The position numbers and the translations under genes are program-made. Source: CAZYVU01 sp964651435 (GTDB taxonomy: Bacteria; Desulfobacterota; Syntrophorhabdia; Syntrophorhabdales; CAYQXL01). Taken from it: DNA of 64,000 nucleotides. The notes beneath the pieces are model-generated. The model did not search any database, was not told where the DNA came from, and saw only the letters and a program-made list of their open reading frames with translations. The stretch spans positions 62,001 through 126,000 of the forward strand of contig CAZYVU010000001.1 of the NCBI GenBank assembly GCA_964651435.1, written 5' to 3'. Below are positions 24,161 to 33,293 of this stretch, piece after piece (within the stretch, counting starts at the first letter, position 1; each line of letters begins with the position of its first letter).

Positions 24161-24564
24161 AAAAAGGGGAAATTTACATTACGGAATATGACATGAAAAG
24201 GCTGCGGTCCCTTATCGAGATCGGCAGCAAGAAGGACGCGGGGTACCTGGAACGCCTGGAGGAAGAGCTTGACCGGGCGATCATCGTCGACCCGAAGGAC
24301 ATCCCTGAAGATGTGATAACCATGAACTCGCGGGTACGCATCCGAGATGTCGATTCAGGTGAAGAAAGGACCTTCATCCTCGTCTTTCCAGGCCAGGGGC
24401 AAACGAGCGAGATGGCCATCTCCGTCTTGGCGCCTATCGGAACGGCCCTCCTCGGGTATCGGGAGGGCGAGATCATCGAATGGGAGGTCCCAGGCGGGTT
24501 GAAGCGCTTCCAGGTGGCGGAGATCATCTATCAGCCCGAGCGGCTGGGGAACTACACCCTGTGA
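24157..24564 (+). CDS. rnk: Rnk/GreA-C-domain transcription regulator
   Basis: A 135-residue protein with an N-terminal Rnk-type helical segment (YITEYDMKRLRSLIE) and a C-terminal GreA/GreB FKBP-like domain: VTMNSRVRIRDVDSGEERTF, then ISVLAPIGTALLGYREGEIIEWEVPGG. In enterobacteria Rnk binds RNA polymerase near the secondary channel and competes with Gre factors and DksA. AAGGAGGAAA upstream and coupling with the MORN gene support the start. Length matches the family. Confidence 0.88.
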   Translation: MKKGEIYITEYDMKRLRSLIEIGSKKDAGYLERLEEELDRAIIVDPKDIPEDVITMNSRVRIRDVDSGEERTFILVFPGQGQTSEMAISVLAPIGTALLGYREGEIIEWEVPGGLKRFQVAEIIYQPERLGNYTL

Positions 24565-24626
24565 CAGCCAAAGCCCTTGTAAAGTGCCGGTCCCTGTGAT
24601 ACAAGTAAGGCGTGGGGTCTCTCTGA

Positions 24627-25028
24627 ATGGGTATTGACGGCGAAGGTACAAAGGCACGGGCTCGCTTGAAGGTTTCGCTCTGGGAAGAGTCGAGAGGGAT
24701 CAGGCGCATCGACCTTTTTCCCGACTTCATTTCCAGCGGCAGGACCGTCGACATCGTTCCGCGAGCGGGCTACAACGTTGCCGATTACCTGCGGAGCGTC
24801 CTCGCGCCGGTCGCCTGCCCCGAGTGCAGCGCCAAGAAGATGAACCTGCACGTCGGGGGAATAAAGGAACGTTTCCTCAAGATAACGGGCCGGAGGATTC
24901 TCGTCTGTCCTCAGTGCCGGTGCAGAAGGATCGTCAAAATGCATCGTTGGGAATGGGAAATCGTCGGGACGGCGGTGGCCGTTTCCGCTGTTCTGTTCCT
25001 TTTCTCCGTTCAGTGGGTAGTCCGGTGA
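24627..25028 (+). CDS. Zinc-ribbon protein with a C-terminal membrane helix
   Basis: A 133-residue protein. Two CXXC pairs (CPEC at about 70 and CPQCRC at about 97) make a zinc-ribbon, and the last 20 residues form a hydrophobic helix (TAVAVSAVLFLFSVQWVV) that would anchor it with the zinc domain in the cytoplasm. The N-terminal 60 residues look globular. I recognise no family. It follows the Rnk-like gene by 62 bases in the same direction and precedes another small membrane protein. Confidence 0.6.
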   Translation: MGIDGEGTKARARLKVSLWEESRGIRRIDLFPDFISSGRTVDIVPRAGYNVADYLRSVLAPVACPECSAKKMNLHVGGIKERFLKITGRRILVCPQCRCRRIVKMHRWEWEIVGTAVAVSAVLFLFSVQWVVR

Positions 25029-25077
25029 GACGGACGGACGGCCCTGGCCTTCTTGTTCCCTGATCCACCCGTCGCCG

Positions 25078-25590
25078 ATGGTCCGGCCAAAAACAATCAT
25101 CCTTTCCGTTATCTTCCTGCTTTGCCTCGCCGCCCTCGGCACCGCTGCCTTTCTTTATGCCCGGGGCACACCTCGCTATTCTCTCTATATGCTGAAAAGG
25201 GCGCTCGTTGCCCAGGATGGGGGGCAGGTCTTCCGGTATGCCGACATGGATCGCATTGCCGATGCTGCGGTGGAGAAGGTTTTCAAAGACGTGGGAAAGC
25301 CCGGCGATGGTCCGGGCAACACAGCAGGGCGCTTCGACAAGAAAGAGTTTCTTCGCCGGGCCCTGCCCTCACTAAAACAGAACCTGCAGGAACAGGCGCG
25401 GGCCCAAATCATCGCCTACCTGCAGGACGATAAGGTCCGCGAAGCCATCGACGGCGCCACGATCTGGGCCTTTCAGATTAGACAGGAAGGGGGCCGGGCC
25501 GTCGTTTCCTACGGAAACAAAGAACGGCTTGCCATGGAGCGGGCCGAAGCCGGGACGTACTGGCGGGTGGTAGAAATCTTCTGGGAGTGA
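25078..25590 (+). CDS. DUF2939-like membrane-anchored protein
   Basis: A 170-residue protein with one N-terminal membrane helix (IILSVIFLLCLAALGTAAFLYA) and an exported alpha-rich domain. The pattern TPRYSLYMLKRALVAQDGGQVFRYADMDRIADAAVEK is the feature I associate with DUF2939, whose members have no known function. The C-terminus (GTYWRVVEIFWE) also fits. No strong ribosome binding site. It converges on rpoN, with a short GGGGCCCC palindrome between them. Confidence 0.65.
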   Translation: MVRPKTIILSVIFLLCLAALGTAAFLYARGTPRYSLYMLKRALVAQDGGQVFRYADMDRIADAAVEKVFKDVGKPGDGPGNTAGRFDKKEFLRRALPSLKQNLQEQARAQIIAYLQDDKVREAIDGATIWAFQIRQEGGRAVVSYGNKERLAMERAEAGTYWRVVEIFWE

Positions 25591-25622
25591 GGGGCCCCCT
25601 TTAAGCCGGCGCAGAGGCGAGA

Positions 25623-27077
25623 CTATTGGGCGTTCCGCCGCTCCCGGGACGAAGGAATGTTCATGATCTCCCTGTATTTTGCCACGGTCCGGCGGGCAAT
25701 GTGAACGCCCTGGGTCTCCTTGAGCCTCTGCGCAATTTCATCGTCCGAAAGAGGGTGCTCCTTGTTCTCGGCACCGACGATCTCCCGGATGACATCCATG
25801 ACCACGTTGGTCGAAAGGGCGCCGCCGTCGTCGTTGCTTAGGGCCGTCGGAAAAAAGAACTTCATTTCGTAGATGCCCTGGGGCGTGCTCATGTACTTGT
25901 TCGCCGTTACCCTGCTTACCGTCGATTCGTGGACCCCCACCTCACCGGCAACGTCCCGGAGGTTGAGCGGCTTCAGGAAGCGCAAGCCCTTCTCGAGGAA
26001 TTCCTGCTGGAAGCTTACAAGGCTTGTGGCCACCTGATAAAGGGTTCGCTGGCGCTGCTGTATGCTTGATATGAACCACTGGGCCTGCTTCACCTTCTGC
26101 CGTACATAACGCCTCGCTTCCCCGTTCACCCCTTTGCTTCTGTACAAGTCAAGGTAATACCTGCTCATCTTCAGCTCCGGGATGTCGTCCTCGTTTAGGT
26201 ATACCTGGAAGCCGTCGTCGCCTTTGACAACAAAGACATCGGGGACGATGGGAGATGCGTAGTCGTCGCTGAAGTTTCTGCCGGGCTTGGGGTCAAAGCT
26301 TTTTATCCGCTCCCAGACATCACGGATCTTGTCGGCGGGATAACCGGTCTTCTTTTCAATTTCTTTGATCGTCGCCTTGGAAAAGAGGTCGAAGTGTTTC
26401 GTGACGAGGTTCTCGAAAATGGGGTCCCGGTCCCCTGACGCCTCGTACTGGAGCAGGATGCACTCCTTCAGGTTTCTGGCGCCCACGCCGGCAGGATCAA
26501 GCCTCTGAACCTTTCTGAGAACGGCCTCAAAGTGTCCCTCGTCAAGCCAGGCGTCTTTGATCCATTCCTGATATCCGCGATCTTGGGCTTCCTGCTTACT
26601 CTTTCTGGCGCTTTCTACGATCTCGGGGAGAGGATAAGCAAGGTAACCGTTATCATCGATGTTTTCAATGATCCACTCCCCTACGGCCCTCTCATCGTAG
26701 TCAAAGTCGGAGAGCGCCATCTGCCAGCGAAGGTGGTCCCTCAGGCTGGGTGTCTTTCGCAAGAGGTTTTCATAATCGAAACCGGGGGCGGCCTCTCGCT
26801 CTTCAAAGCTTTCCGACGCCGAGTAGCGCTCCAGGAGCTCGCCGATCTCTTCGCTTTCCGCTCCTACCGAGGCATCGTCAGCCCGCTCCTCCCCTTCGCC
26901 CGGCACCCCACCTTCTTCCGCCGTTGGCTCGGCCATCTCCAGAAGGGGGTTTTCCTTCAGCTCCTGTGCGATCTCCTCCAGCAGCTCAACCTTCGAAAGC
27001 TGGAGCAGCTTGATTGCGTGCTGGAGCTGCTGCGTAAGGACCGGTTGGAGTTTCTGAACCTGTTTAAGTTCCAACAT
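25623..27077 (-). CDS. rpoN: RNA polymerase sigma-54 factor
   Basis: A 484-residue sigma-54 that directs polymerase to -24/-12 promoters and needs AAA+ activators. Region I is the glutamine/leucine-rich LQPVLTQQLQHAIKLLQLSKVELLEEI; an acidic region II follows (about 60-110); the DNA-binding HTH lies near 370-400; and the RpoN box ARRTVAKYRE is at the C-terminus. The ATG at 27077 starts region I; longer frames add unrelated residues and read into lptB. The lptB-rpoN order is the common proteobacterial arrangement. Confidence 0.95.
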   Translation of the reverse strand: MLELKQVQKLQPVLTQQLQHAIKLLQLSKVELLEEIAQELKENPLLEMAEPTAEEGGVPGEGEERADDASVGAESEEIGELLERYSASESFEEREAAPGFDYENLLRKTPSLRDHLRWQMALSDFDYDERAVGEWIIENIDDNGYLAYPLPEIVESARKSKQEAQDRGYQEWIKDAWLDEGHFEAVLRKVQRLDPAGVGARNLKECILLQYEASGDRDPIFENLVTKHFDLFSKATIKEIEKKTGYPADKIRDVWERIKSFDPKPGRNFSDDYASPIVPDVFVVKGDDGFQVYLNEDDIPELKMSRYYLDLYRSKGVNGEARRYVRQKVKQAQWFISSIQQRQRTLYQVATSLVSFQQEFLEKGLRFLKPLNLRDVAGEVGVHESTVSRVTANKYMSTPQGIYEMKFFFPTALSNDDGGALSTNVVMDVIREIVGAENKEHPLSDDEIAQRLKETQGVHIARRTVAKYREIMNIPSSRERRNAQ

Positions 27078-27828
27078 GGATATGAAACTCATCGCCAAGG
27101 TAGACTTGCCGCACCATCTTGTCGGCAGCCACGCCTTCCGGAGTTCCCTCCAGAAGGACCTTGCCGTCGTTGATGACATAGGCCCGGTCGCATATGGGAA
27201 GCGAGTCCCTCACGTTGTGGTCCGAAAGCAGTATCCCGATGCCCTGATCCCTGAGGTTGGTTATAATCTTCTTGAGATCGGAAACAGAAATAGGATCGAT
27301 GCCGGAGAACGGCTCGTCAAGCAACATAAAACGGGGGGCAATCATGAGGGCCCGGGCGATTTCGAGACGCCTTCGCTCTCCGCCCGAGAGGGATTCGGCG
27401 ACATTGCTCACAAGGTGGTCCAGCTTAAAGAACTCCAAAAGCTCAAGCACCTTGTGGTCAACCGTTTCCCGGTCAATGTCGCGGAACTCCAGGATGGCCT
27501 TCAGATTGTCCTCCACCGTCATCTTGCGAAAAACGGACGGCTCCTGCGGCAGGTAGGTTATGCCCTTTCTGGCCCTCATGAACATGGGAAGGAGCGTTAT
27601 CTCTTCCGTATCAATGAGGATTCGCCCGCTGTCGGGCTTGATGAACCCGATGATCATATAGAAGGACGTAGTCTTCCCTGCGCCGTTGGGGCCGAAGAGC
27701 CCCACTATCTCTCCCATCTTGACGTTCATGCTTATGTGGTCGACAACGGTTCTCGACCGATAGCTTTTCGTGATCGCCTCGACGTTCAGTTGCGACGCAG
27801 GCATGCTGTTGCTGTTCGTCTGTCCCAT
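27064..27828 (-). CDS. lptB: LPS export ABC ATPase LptB
   Basis: A 254-residue ATPase that powers LPS extraction by LptFG. Walker A is GPNGAGKTT, the family-specific signature is LSGGERRRLEIARAL, and Walker B is FMLLDEPFSGIDP; the switch histidine lies in LLSDHNVRD. lptF and lptG are not in the window. It starts one base after the lptC-lptA fusion stop and overlaps rpoN by 14 bases. Confidence 0.95.
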   Translation of the reverse strand: MGQTNSNSMPASQLNVEAITKSYRSRTVVDHISMNVKMGEIVGLFGPNGAGKTTSFYMIIGFIKPDSGRILIDTEEITLLPMFMRARKGITYLPQEPSVFRKMTVEDNLKAILEFRDIDRETVDHKVLELLEFFKLDHLVSNVAESLSGGERRRLEIARALMIAPRFMLLDEPFSGIDPISVSDLKKIITNLRDQGIGILLSDHNVRDSLPICDRAYVINDGKVLLEGTPEGVAADKMVRQVYLGDEFHIHVGT

Positions 27829-27829
27829 C

Positions 27830-28681
27830 TTACCGAAATAGTTGCTTCATATCCTTTGGATTAAGTGACGGCTTTGCCGGCTGCCCGGCCGTAGCGCCCT
27901 CTTCCTTAAAATAATATACTGCATTTTCACCGCGGGCGGTCACTCTTTTCGAAATAAGCCGCACTTTCCCTTTCGCCTCCAGGCGGTCCAGTTCGCTCTC
28001 CCGCCCATAAAGATAGAGTGTATCACAGGTGACGGTCAACTGTTCCCCCGTCATGTGAACCCGGCCCTCCAGCTCGTAGAGGTTTTCCTTGAGCCTGTAG
28101 GTGAGGCGGTCTGCCTCGAACCGCATCCTGGCCTTTCCCGTCTCAACGGTACCGTTCACGTTCCTCTCTATCCTCAGGAGCTCATCTTTAGCCCTCGCCG
28201 TAAGCCCCAATCCCTTGAGGGTAAGCTTAACGCCCTTGATCTCTACGGGAGAGTTGGTGGAGGCAAGGCCAGCCTTGAAATCGAAGTTGAGAACAGGGCT
28301 CTTCATCCGGTATTCGTTGTTGTAGACGATCTCGATGTTCTCCACGCTGCCGCGCTCCGTCTCCGTGTTCAGAGAGCCCTTGCTGCCGCTGAAGGAAACG
28401 ACCGTTCCCGGCTTTGGCTTGTACGATCCCTTGACGTTCTCCATCTCCACCAGGGGCGTGTCCATGTACTTCCTTGCCAGGTCTGCCTTGATCTCCCAGT
28501 CGGCCGCCCCGCCCTTCTCTCCCGAATACTTCACGTCCCGGAAGACAAAGACCCTCTTTTCCCCTTCCAGCAACTTCGGTGGCTCAATGGGCTGCGGTTT
28601 TTTGAGGAAGAAATAGAAGGCAAGGAGAATACTTGCAACGATGAGCCCCGAAAAGACGTAAAGCGCCACCCGCCTTCTCAT
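27830..28681 (-). CDS. LptC-LptA fusion, periplasmic LPS bridge
   Basis: A 283-residue protein with an N-terminal membrane anchor (about 6-24) and an LptC beta-jellyroll (about 40-180, including WEIKADLARKY and SPVEIKGVKLTLKGLGL). The last 100 residues read like an OstA/LptA unit (RMRFEADRLTYRLKENLYELEG, QLTVTCDTLYLYG, ARGENAVYYF). No separate lptA lies between this gene and lptB, where it is normally found. The simplest reading is one polypeptide that covers the LptC function and part of the LptA bridge. The C-terminal part is shorter than a full LptA. Confidence 0.78.
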   Translation of the reverse strand: MRRRVALYVFSGLIVASILLAFYFFLKKPQPIEPPKLLEGEKRVFVFRDVKYSGEKGGAADWEIKADLARKYMDTPLVEMENVKGSYKPKPGTVVSFSGSKGSLNTETERGSVENIEIVYNNEYRMKSPVLNFDFKAGLASTNSPVEIKGVKLTLKGLGLTARAKDELLRIERNVNGTVETGKARMRFEADRLTYRLKENLYELEGRVHMTGEQLTVTCDTLYLYGRESELDRLEAKGKVRLISKRVTARGENAVYYFKEEGATAGQPAKPSLNPKDMKQLFR

Positions 28682-28687
28682 GGCCCC

Positions 28688-29659
28688 TCATACAATCTTG
28701 GCTCTCAGCAGGTCATGAATATGAATGACCCCCAAAGGCCGACGGTCGTCCTCCTCGTCAAAAACAAAAAGGGAGGTGATGGAAAAACGTTCCATGTTCT
28801 GCAGCGCCTGCACGGCCGGTGCGTCCTTTGCAATCCGCTTCGGATTGACCGTCATCACCTCGCCTGCCGTGCGTACCATAATGTCGTCATGCCTCTCCAT
28901 GCCCCTCCGGAGGTCGCCGTCTGTGATAACTCCGGCAAGCTCGCCCGCATCGTTCACAACGCCGACGACGCCGAGCCGTTTCGACGTGATCACGAGAATG
29001 GCCTCCTTCATAGGCGTATCAATATGAACCCGTGGAAAGGCATCGCCGCTGTGCATAAGATCCTGCACCTTGAGGAGCAACCTTCTTCCCAGCGTCCCCC
29101 CGGGGTGGAGATTTGCAAAATCTTCGATCTTGAATCCCCGTTTCTGCATTACCGTAATGGCCAGGGCATCGCCCAGCGCAAGGGCGGCCGTAGAGCTGGA
29201 GGTAGGCACCATGTTGTAGGGACAGGCCTCTTCCACGTTAATGTCGAGGACTACGTCGGCGTAGCCGGCTATGGTAGACCGGGCGTTTCCGGTGAACACA
29301 ATGACGGAGATCTCGGCCCGCTTGATCCAGGGCAGGATCTTGATGACCTCCTCCGTCTCGCCGCTGTTGCTCACGATGATGATTACGTCCCCTTTCTGCA
29401 ACATGCCGAGGTCGCCGTGGATGGAGTCGGCGGGGTGAAGGAAGAGCGCCGGGGTGCCGACGCTGGATAGGGTGGATGCTATTTTTCGGGAAACGAAGCC
29501 CGATTTCCCGATGCCCGTCAAGACGACGTGCCCGTTGCAACGGTAGACGAGCTCAACGGCCTCTTTGAATCCGTCGCCGAGCGATTCCATGACCTGCTCT
29601 ATTGCAAGCGCCTCCTTCCTCAGCACATCGCGGGCCGCCGACAGCACATCGACCGTCAT
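28688..29659 (-). CDS. kdsD: Arabinose-5-phosphate isomerase
   Basis: A 323-residue KpsF/GutQ-type isomerase that makes D-arabinose 5-phosphate from ribulose 5-phosphate for Kdo synthesis. The SIS domain (about 40-170) has GIGKSGFVSRKIA and SNSGETEEV; two CBS domains follow (PRVHIDTPMKEAI and VNPKRIAKDAPAVQAL). The catalytic-site histidine segment FLHPADSIHGDLG is intact. The ATG overlaps the kdsA stop by four bases. Confidence 0.95.
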   Translation of the reverse strand: MTVDVLSAARDVLRKEALAIEQVMESLGDGFKEAVELVYRCNGHVVLTGIGKSGFVSRKIASTLSSVGTPALFLHPADSIHGDLGMLQKGDVIIIVSNSGETEEVIKILPWIKRAEISVIVFTGNARSTIAGYADVVLDINVEEACPYNMVPTSSSTAALALGDALAITVMQKRGFKIEDFANLHPGGTLGRRLLLKVQDLMHSGDAFPRVHIDTPMKEAILVITSKRLGVVGVVNDAGELAGVITDGDLRRGMERHDDIMVRTAGEVMTVNPKRIAKDAPAVQALQNMERFSITSLFVFDEEDDRRPLGVIHIHDLLRAKIV

Positions 29660-30468
29660 AGGGCATCACCTATGCGCCTCAGCGCTGTAAGGACATCACG
29701 AAGGTCGCCGAGGGGAAGGGAGTTTTCGCCGTCGCAAAGGGCCCCCTGAGGGTTCTCGTGGACCTCCATAAAGATGCCGTCGGCACCTGCTGCAATGGCC
29801 GCCTTTGCCAGCGGGACGATGAATGCCCTCTCGCCCCCCGATCGGTCGGCGAGGCCTCCGGGCTTCTGTACGCTGTGGGTGGCATCGAATACGACGGGGC
29901 ATCCGAACCCTTGCATGATGGGAATGGAGCGAAAGTCGCTGACCAGGTTATTGTAGCCGAAAAGGGTGCCCCTCTCCGTCAGGAAAACAGCCTCGTTACC
30001 CGTGGACCGAACCTTTTCGAGGGCATGGGCCATATCGTAGGGCGAGAGGAACTGGCCCTTCTTTATGTTCACCGGCCTGCCCGTACGGCCACAGGCAAGG
30101 AGAAGGTCTGTCTGGCGGGAAAGAAGGGCGGGCACCTGAAGGACGTCGACAACCTCGGCCGCCACCTTCGCCTCCTCCACGGAGTGCACATCCGTCAGCA
30201 CAGGCACCCCCGTCCGGGCCTTCACGTCGGCCAGAATGCGGAGCCCTTCCTCTATACCCGGTCCGCGGAAACTTTTCAGCGACGTCCGGTTTGCCTTGTC
30301 ATAGGATGATTTGAAGACAAAGGGTATTTGAAGCTCTGCAGCAATGCGGCACATGTTTTCGGCCGTTCTCAGGGTAATCTCCCGTCCCTCTATGACGCAG
30401 GGGCCACCGATAAAAACCATGGGCCTGCCTCCGAGGGCCACGCCTCCGAGATCTATTCTTGCGGTCAT
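29656..30468 (-). CDS. kdsA: 3-deoxy-8-phosphooctulonate synthase
   Basis: A 270-residue Kdo8P synthase joining arabinose 5-phosphate and PEP. Marker segments: GGPCVIEG at about 21-28, FKSSYDKANRTS near 52-63, TERGTLFGYNNLVSDFRS near 164-181 and FDATHSVQ. A cysteine in the GPCVIEG loop fits the metal-dependent subgroup, though this is not proven. Coupled by ATGA to both pyrG upstream and kdsD downstream. Confidence 0.95.
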   Translation of the reverse strand: MTARIDLGGVALGGRPMVFIGGPCVIEGREITLRTAENMCRIAAELQIPFVFKSSYDKANRTSLKSFRGPGIEEGLRILADVKARTGVPVLTDVHSVEEAKVAAEVVDVLQVPALLSRQTDLLLACGRTGRPVNIKKGQFLSPYDMAHALEKVRSTGNEAVFLTERGTLFGYNNLVSDFRSIPIMQGFGCPVVFDATHSVQKPGGLADRSGGERAFIVPLAKAAIAAGADGIFMEVHENPQGALCDGENSLPLGDLRDVLTALRRIGDAL

Positions 30469-32102
30469 GCCTTCCGCTCTTGCCTACACTTGACGGCAGC
30501 GCCGATGAAGTCCCTAAAAAGAGGATGGGGGTGAAAGGGCTTGGACTTGAATTCGGGGTGAAACTGGCACGCGAGAAACCACGGGTGGCCCTCGTACTCG
30601 ACGATTTCCACCAGGCTTCCGTCGGGGGAGGTGCCCGTAAAGGAGAGGCCGCAGGCCTGCAGCCGGTCCTTGAAGAACATGTTGAACTCGTACCGGTGGC
30701 GGTGGCGCTCGTAAATGAGGTCGCGGCCATAGGCCTTGCGCGCAAGGCTCCCCTGGGCAAGCTTACAGGGGTATGCACCGAGCCTCATCGTCCCGCCAAG
30801 GTTCGAGTATTTGTCCCTTTTTTGCACCTTGCGCTCACGATCCACCCACTCCTTGATCAGGTAGATCATAGGATACTCCGTCGTCTCGTCAAATTCGGTG
30901 CTGTGTGCGCCGGCGCACTGGGCAACGTCTCTGCCGACCTCAACCACGGCAAGCTGCATGCCCAGGCAAAGGCCGAAAAACGGTATGTTATTCTCCCTGG
31001 CATACCGCACGGCGGCTATCTTTCCTTCTATGCCCCTCGTTCCGAAACCGCCCGGGATAAGGATCCCGTCGGCATCTGCGAGCTGGTCCAGATTCCCCTC
31101 TTCGATGGTCTCCGAATCGACATAGAGGATGTTTACCTTTCTCTGATTGGCTATGCCCCCGTGAACCAAGGCCTCGTTAAGGCTCTTGTAAGAGTCCTTG
31201 AGCATGACATACTTCCCGACGAGGGCGATAGTAACCTCCCCGTTGGGGTTTCTTATGGCATCGACAATGGCTTCCCACTTAGAGAGGTCAGGCTTCTTTG
31301 CCCAGATGTTGAGTGAATCGGTGATCTTATCGTCAAGGCCCTCCCTGTGAAAGAGGATAGGAACTTCGTAGATGACGTCGACGTCCCTGGCCGCGATGAC
31401 AGCATCTGTGGACACGTTGCAGAAAAGGGAGATCTTCTCTTTCAGGCCCTGGGATAGGGGCCGCTCCGTCCTGCAGAGCAGTATGTCGGGCTGAATGCCT
31501 ATTTCTCTCAGCTCCTTCACGCTGTGCTGGGTCGGCTTCGTCTTCATTTCGTCGGCGCTTCGGATGAAGGGGACCAGGGTTAGGTGGATAAAAAGTGAAT
31601 TCTCTTTTCCCAGCTCGTTCCGGAGCTGCCTGATGGCCTCCAGAAAGGGGAGGCTTTCGATGTCGCCGACGGTGCCCCCTATCTCGACGATGACCACGTC
31701 CGTCTTGTCGTCCACGTCCAGAACCCTGCGCTTTATCTCGTCCGTGATGTGGGGAATGACCTGCACCGTGCCGCCGAGATACTCGCCCCTGCGCTCCTTG
31801 GCTATGACGGTATCGTACACCTGGCCCGTTGTAAAATTGCTCTTTCTCGATCCTGCCGTGTTGGTAAAGCGCTCGTAGTGCCCCAGGTCGAGGTCCGTCT
31901 CGGTGCCGTCGTCAGTCACGTAGACCTCGCCGTGCTGAAAGGGGTTCATGGTGCCCGGGTCGACATTGATGTAAGGGTCGAGCTTTGCCAAGGCAACAGC
32001 GAGGCCTCTGGACTCGAGCAGCGCCCCGATGGAGGCCGAGGCCAACCCCTTACCCAGCGAAGAGACAACGCCTCCGGTAACGAAGATGAATTTCTGTCTC
32101 AT
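30465..32102 (-). CDS. pyrG: CTP synthase
   Basis: A 545-residue enzyme that aminates UTP to CTP. The N-terminal synthetase domain begins FIFVTGGVVSSLGKGLASASIG with the P-loop; DPYINVDPGTMNPFQHGEVYVTDDGTE follows. The C-terminal class I glutaminase domain has the nucleophile in FFGLCLGMQLAVVE. The ATG at 32102 overlaps the apgM stop as ATGA and begins the conserved strand. It also supplies CTP for CMP-Kdo, in keeping with its kdsA neighbour. Confidence 0.97.
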   Translation of the reverse strand: MRQKFIFVTGGVVSSLGKGLASASIGALLESRGLAVALAKLDPYINVDPGTMNPFQHGEVYVTDDGTETDLDLGHYERFTNTAGSRKSNFTTGQVYDTVIAKERRGEYLGGTVQVIPHITDEIKRRVLDVDDKTDVVIVEIGGTVGDIESLPFLEAIRQLRNELGKENSLFIHLTLVPFIRSADEMKTKPTQHSVKELREIGIQPDILLCRTERPLSQGLKEKISLFCNVSTDAVIAARDVDVIYEVPILFHREGLDDKITDSLNIWAKKPDLSKWEAIVDAIRNPNGEVTIALVGKYVMLKDSYKSLNEALVHGGIANQRKVNILYVDSETIEEGNLDQLADADGILIPGGFGTRGIEGKIAAVRYARENNIPFFGLCLGMQLAVVEVGRDVAQCAGAHSTEFDETTEYPMIYLIKEWVDRERKVQKRDKYSNLGGTMRLGAYPCKLAQGSLARKAYGRDLIYERHRHRYEFNMFFKDRLQACGLSFTGTSPDGSLVEIVEYEGHPWFLACQFHPEFKSKPFHPHPLFRDFIGAAVKCRQERKA

Positions 32103-33289
32103 CGTCCCCGCCCTGACAGGAACCACCTGATCAGCTCTTCCCCGGTAAACACGGCAGGGCCGATCCCTTCGTGATAACCATCGGCCGACCCCTTTTGCGG
32201 GCGACTCTTATCATACATGGCGAAGGGCACCGGCGTGGCGTGATGAGTTCTCATGGAGAGGGGCGTGGCGTGATCGGTGACGATGAGGCACCGCGCATCG
32301 TCCGTCAGGGCAGGCAAGACCCTTCCCAGAACCTCCCGGTCAATGGTCTCTATGGCCTTGATCTTCTCTTCCAGATTTCCGTTGTGGGAGGCCTCGTCGG
32401 GTGCCTCGATGTGTATATAAACGATGTCGTGATCCGCAAGGAGCTCCAGCGCCTTCTCCGCCTTGCCTTGATAGTTCGTATCCAGGTATCCTGTGGCGCC
32501 GACTACGGCCGGCGTGTCAAATCCTATCATCTTGCTGATGCCCTTTATGAGGTCTACGGCCGCAACCGTTGCCCCTTTGAGGCCGTATTTCTCTGCAAAA
32601 AGCGGGAAATTTGACCGTCTCCCCTGCCCCCACAGCCATATGCTGTTGGCCTGCAGCTTTCCGGCCCCCAGCCGCCGCACATTGACAGGATCCCGGACCA
32701 GCACTGGCCTTGAGCTGCTCATCAGCGCGGCAACGCGCTCGGCCCCGGACCCCTTGGGAAGATAAGCCGCAATCTCCCTGTCCGTTATATCGTGGGGGGG
32801 CGTCGTTTCCATTTCCCACAGCCCTCCCCGCCACAGCATGATGTGGCGGTAGCTTACACCGGGGAAAAAGACGATTTCCTCACTGCCCAGGTTTCCGTTG
32901 AGGGCGGCCACTAAAGCCCCCGCCTCTTCCGTCGTGATGTGGCCGCCGCTGTAGTCGCCCATGATCAGACCGCCGGGGCCGTCCTGCAAATGGACGAGGT
33001 TGCACCTGAAGGCCACATCCTTCTCGTCCATGGCGATGTCCATACCGGCAGCCTCTATGGGTGCCCGGCCCGTGTAGTACTTGGCGGGGTCGTACCCGAA
33101 GATAGACATGCACGCCACATCGCTGCCCGGCAAGAAGCCCTCGGGCACCGTCATGACGTTGCCGCAGAAGCCCTCTCGGGCCATCATATCCATGTTCGGC
33201 TTTCTGGCTGCCTGGAGGGGGGTTTTCCCGCCCAGCTCATCGATGGGGAAATCGGCCATGCCGTCCCCAATAACAACAATATGCTTCAT
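32099..33289 (-). CDS. apgM: Cofactor-independent phosphoglycerate mutase, archaeal (ApgM) type
   Basis: A 396-residue alkaline-phosphatase-superfamily mutase interconverting 3- and 2-phosphoglycerate. The start KHIVVIGDGMADFP holds the first metal aspartate; GSDVACMSIFGYDP contains the phosphoserine; HIEAPDEASHNG and VTDHATP carry further metal ligands. This form, common in archaea and some anaerobes, is distinct from the 510-residue GpmI. The ATG at 33289 is four bases after the hom stop, and longer frames overlap hom. Confidence 0.93.
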   Translation of the reverse strand: MKHIVVIGDGMADFPIDELGGKTPLQAARKPNMDMMAREGFCGNVMTVPEGFLPGSDVACMSIFGYDPAKYYTGRAPIEAAGMDIAMDEKDVAFRCNLVHLQDGPGGLIMGDYSGGHITTEEAGALVAALNGNLGSEEIVFFPGVSYRHIMLWRGGLWEMETTPPHDITDREIAAYLPKGSGAERVAALMSSSRPVLVRDPVNVRRLGAGKLQANSIWLWGQGRRSNFPLFAEKYGLKGATVAAVDLIKGISKMIGFDTPAVVGATGYLDTNYQGKAEKALELLADHDIVYIHIEAPDEASHNGNLEEKIKAIETIDREVLGRVLPALTDDARCLIVTDHATPLSMRTHHATPVPFAMYDKSRPQKGSADGYHEGIGPAVFTGEELIRWFLSGRGR

Positions 33290-33293
33290 ATGC

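Noticed and set aside
28055..29470. A 471-codon plus-strand frame
   Set aside because: Antisense to lptC-lptA and kdsD, which have clear families; no ribosome binding site.
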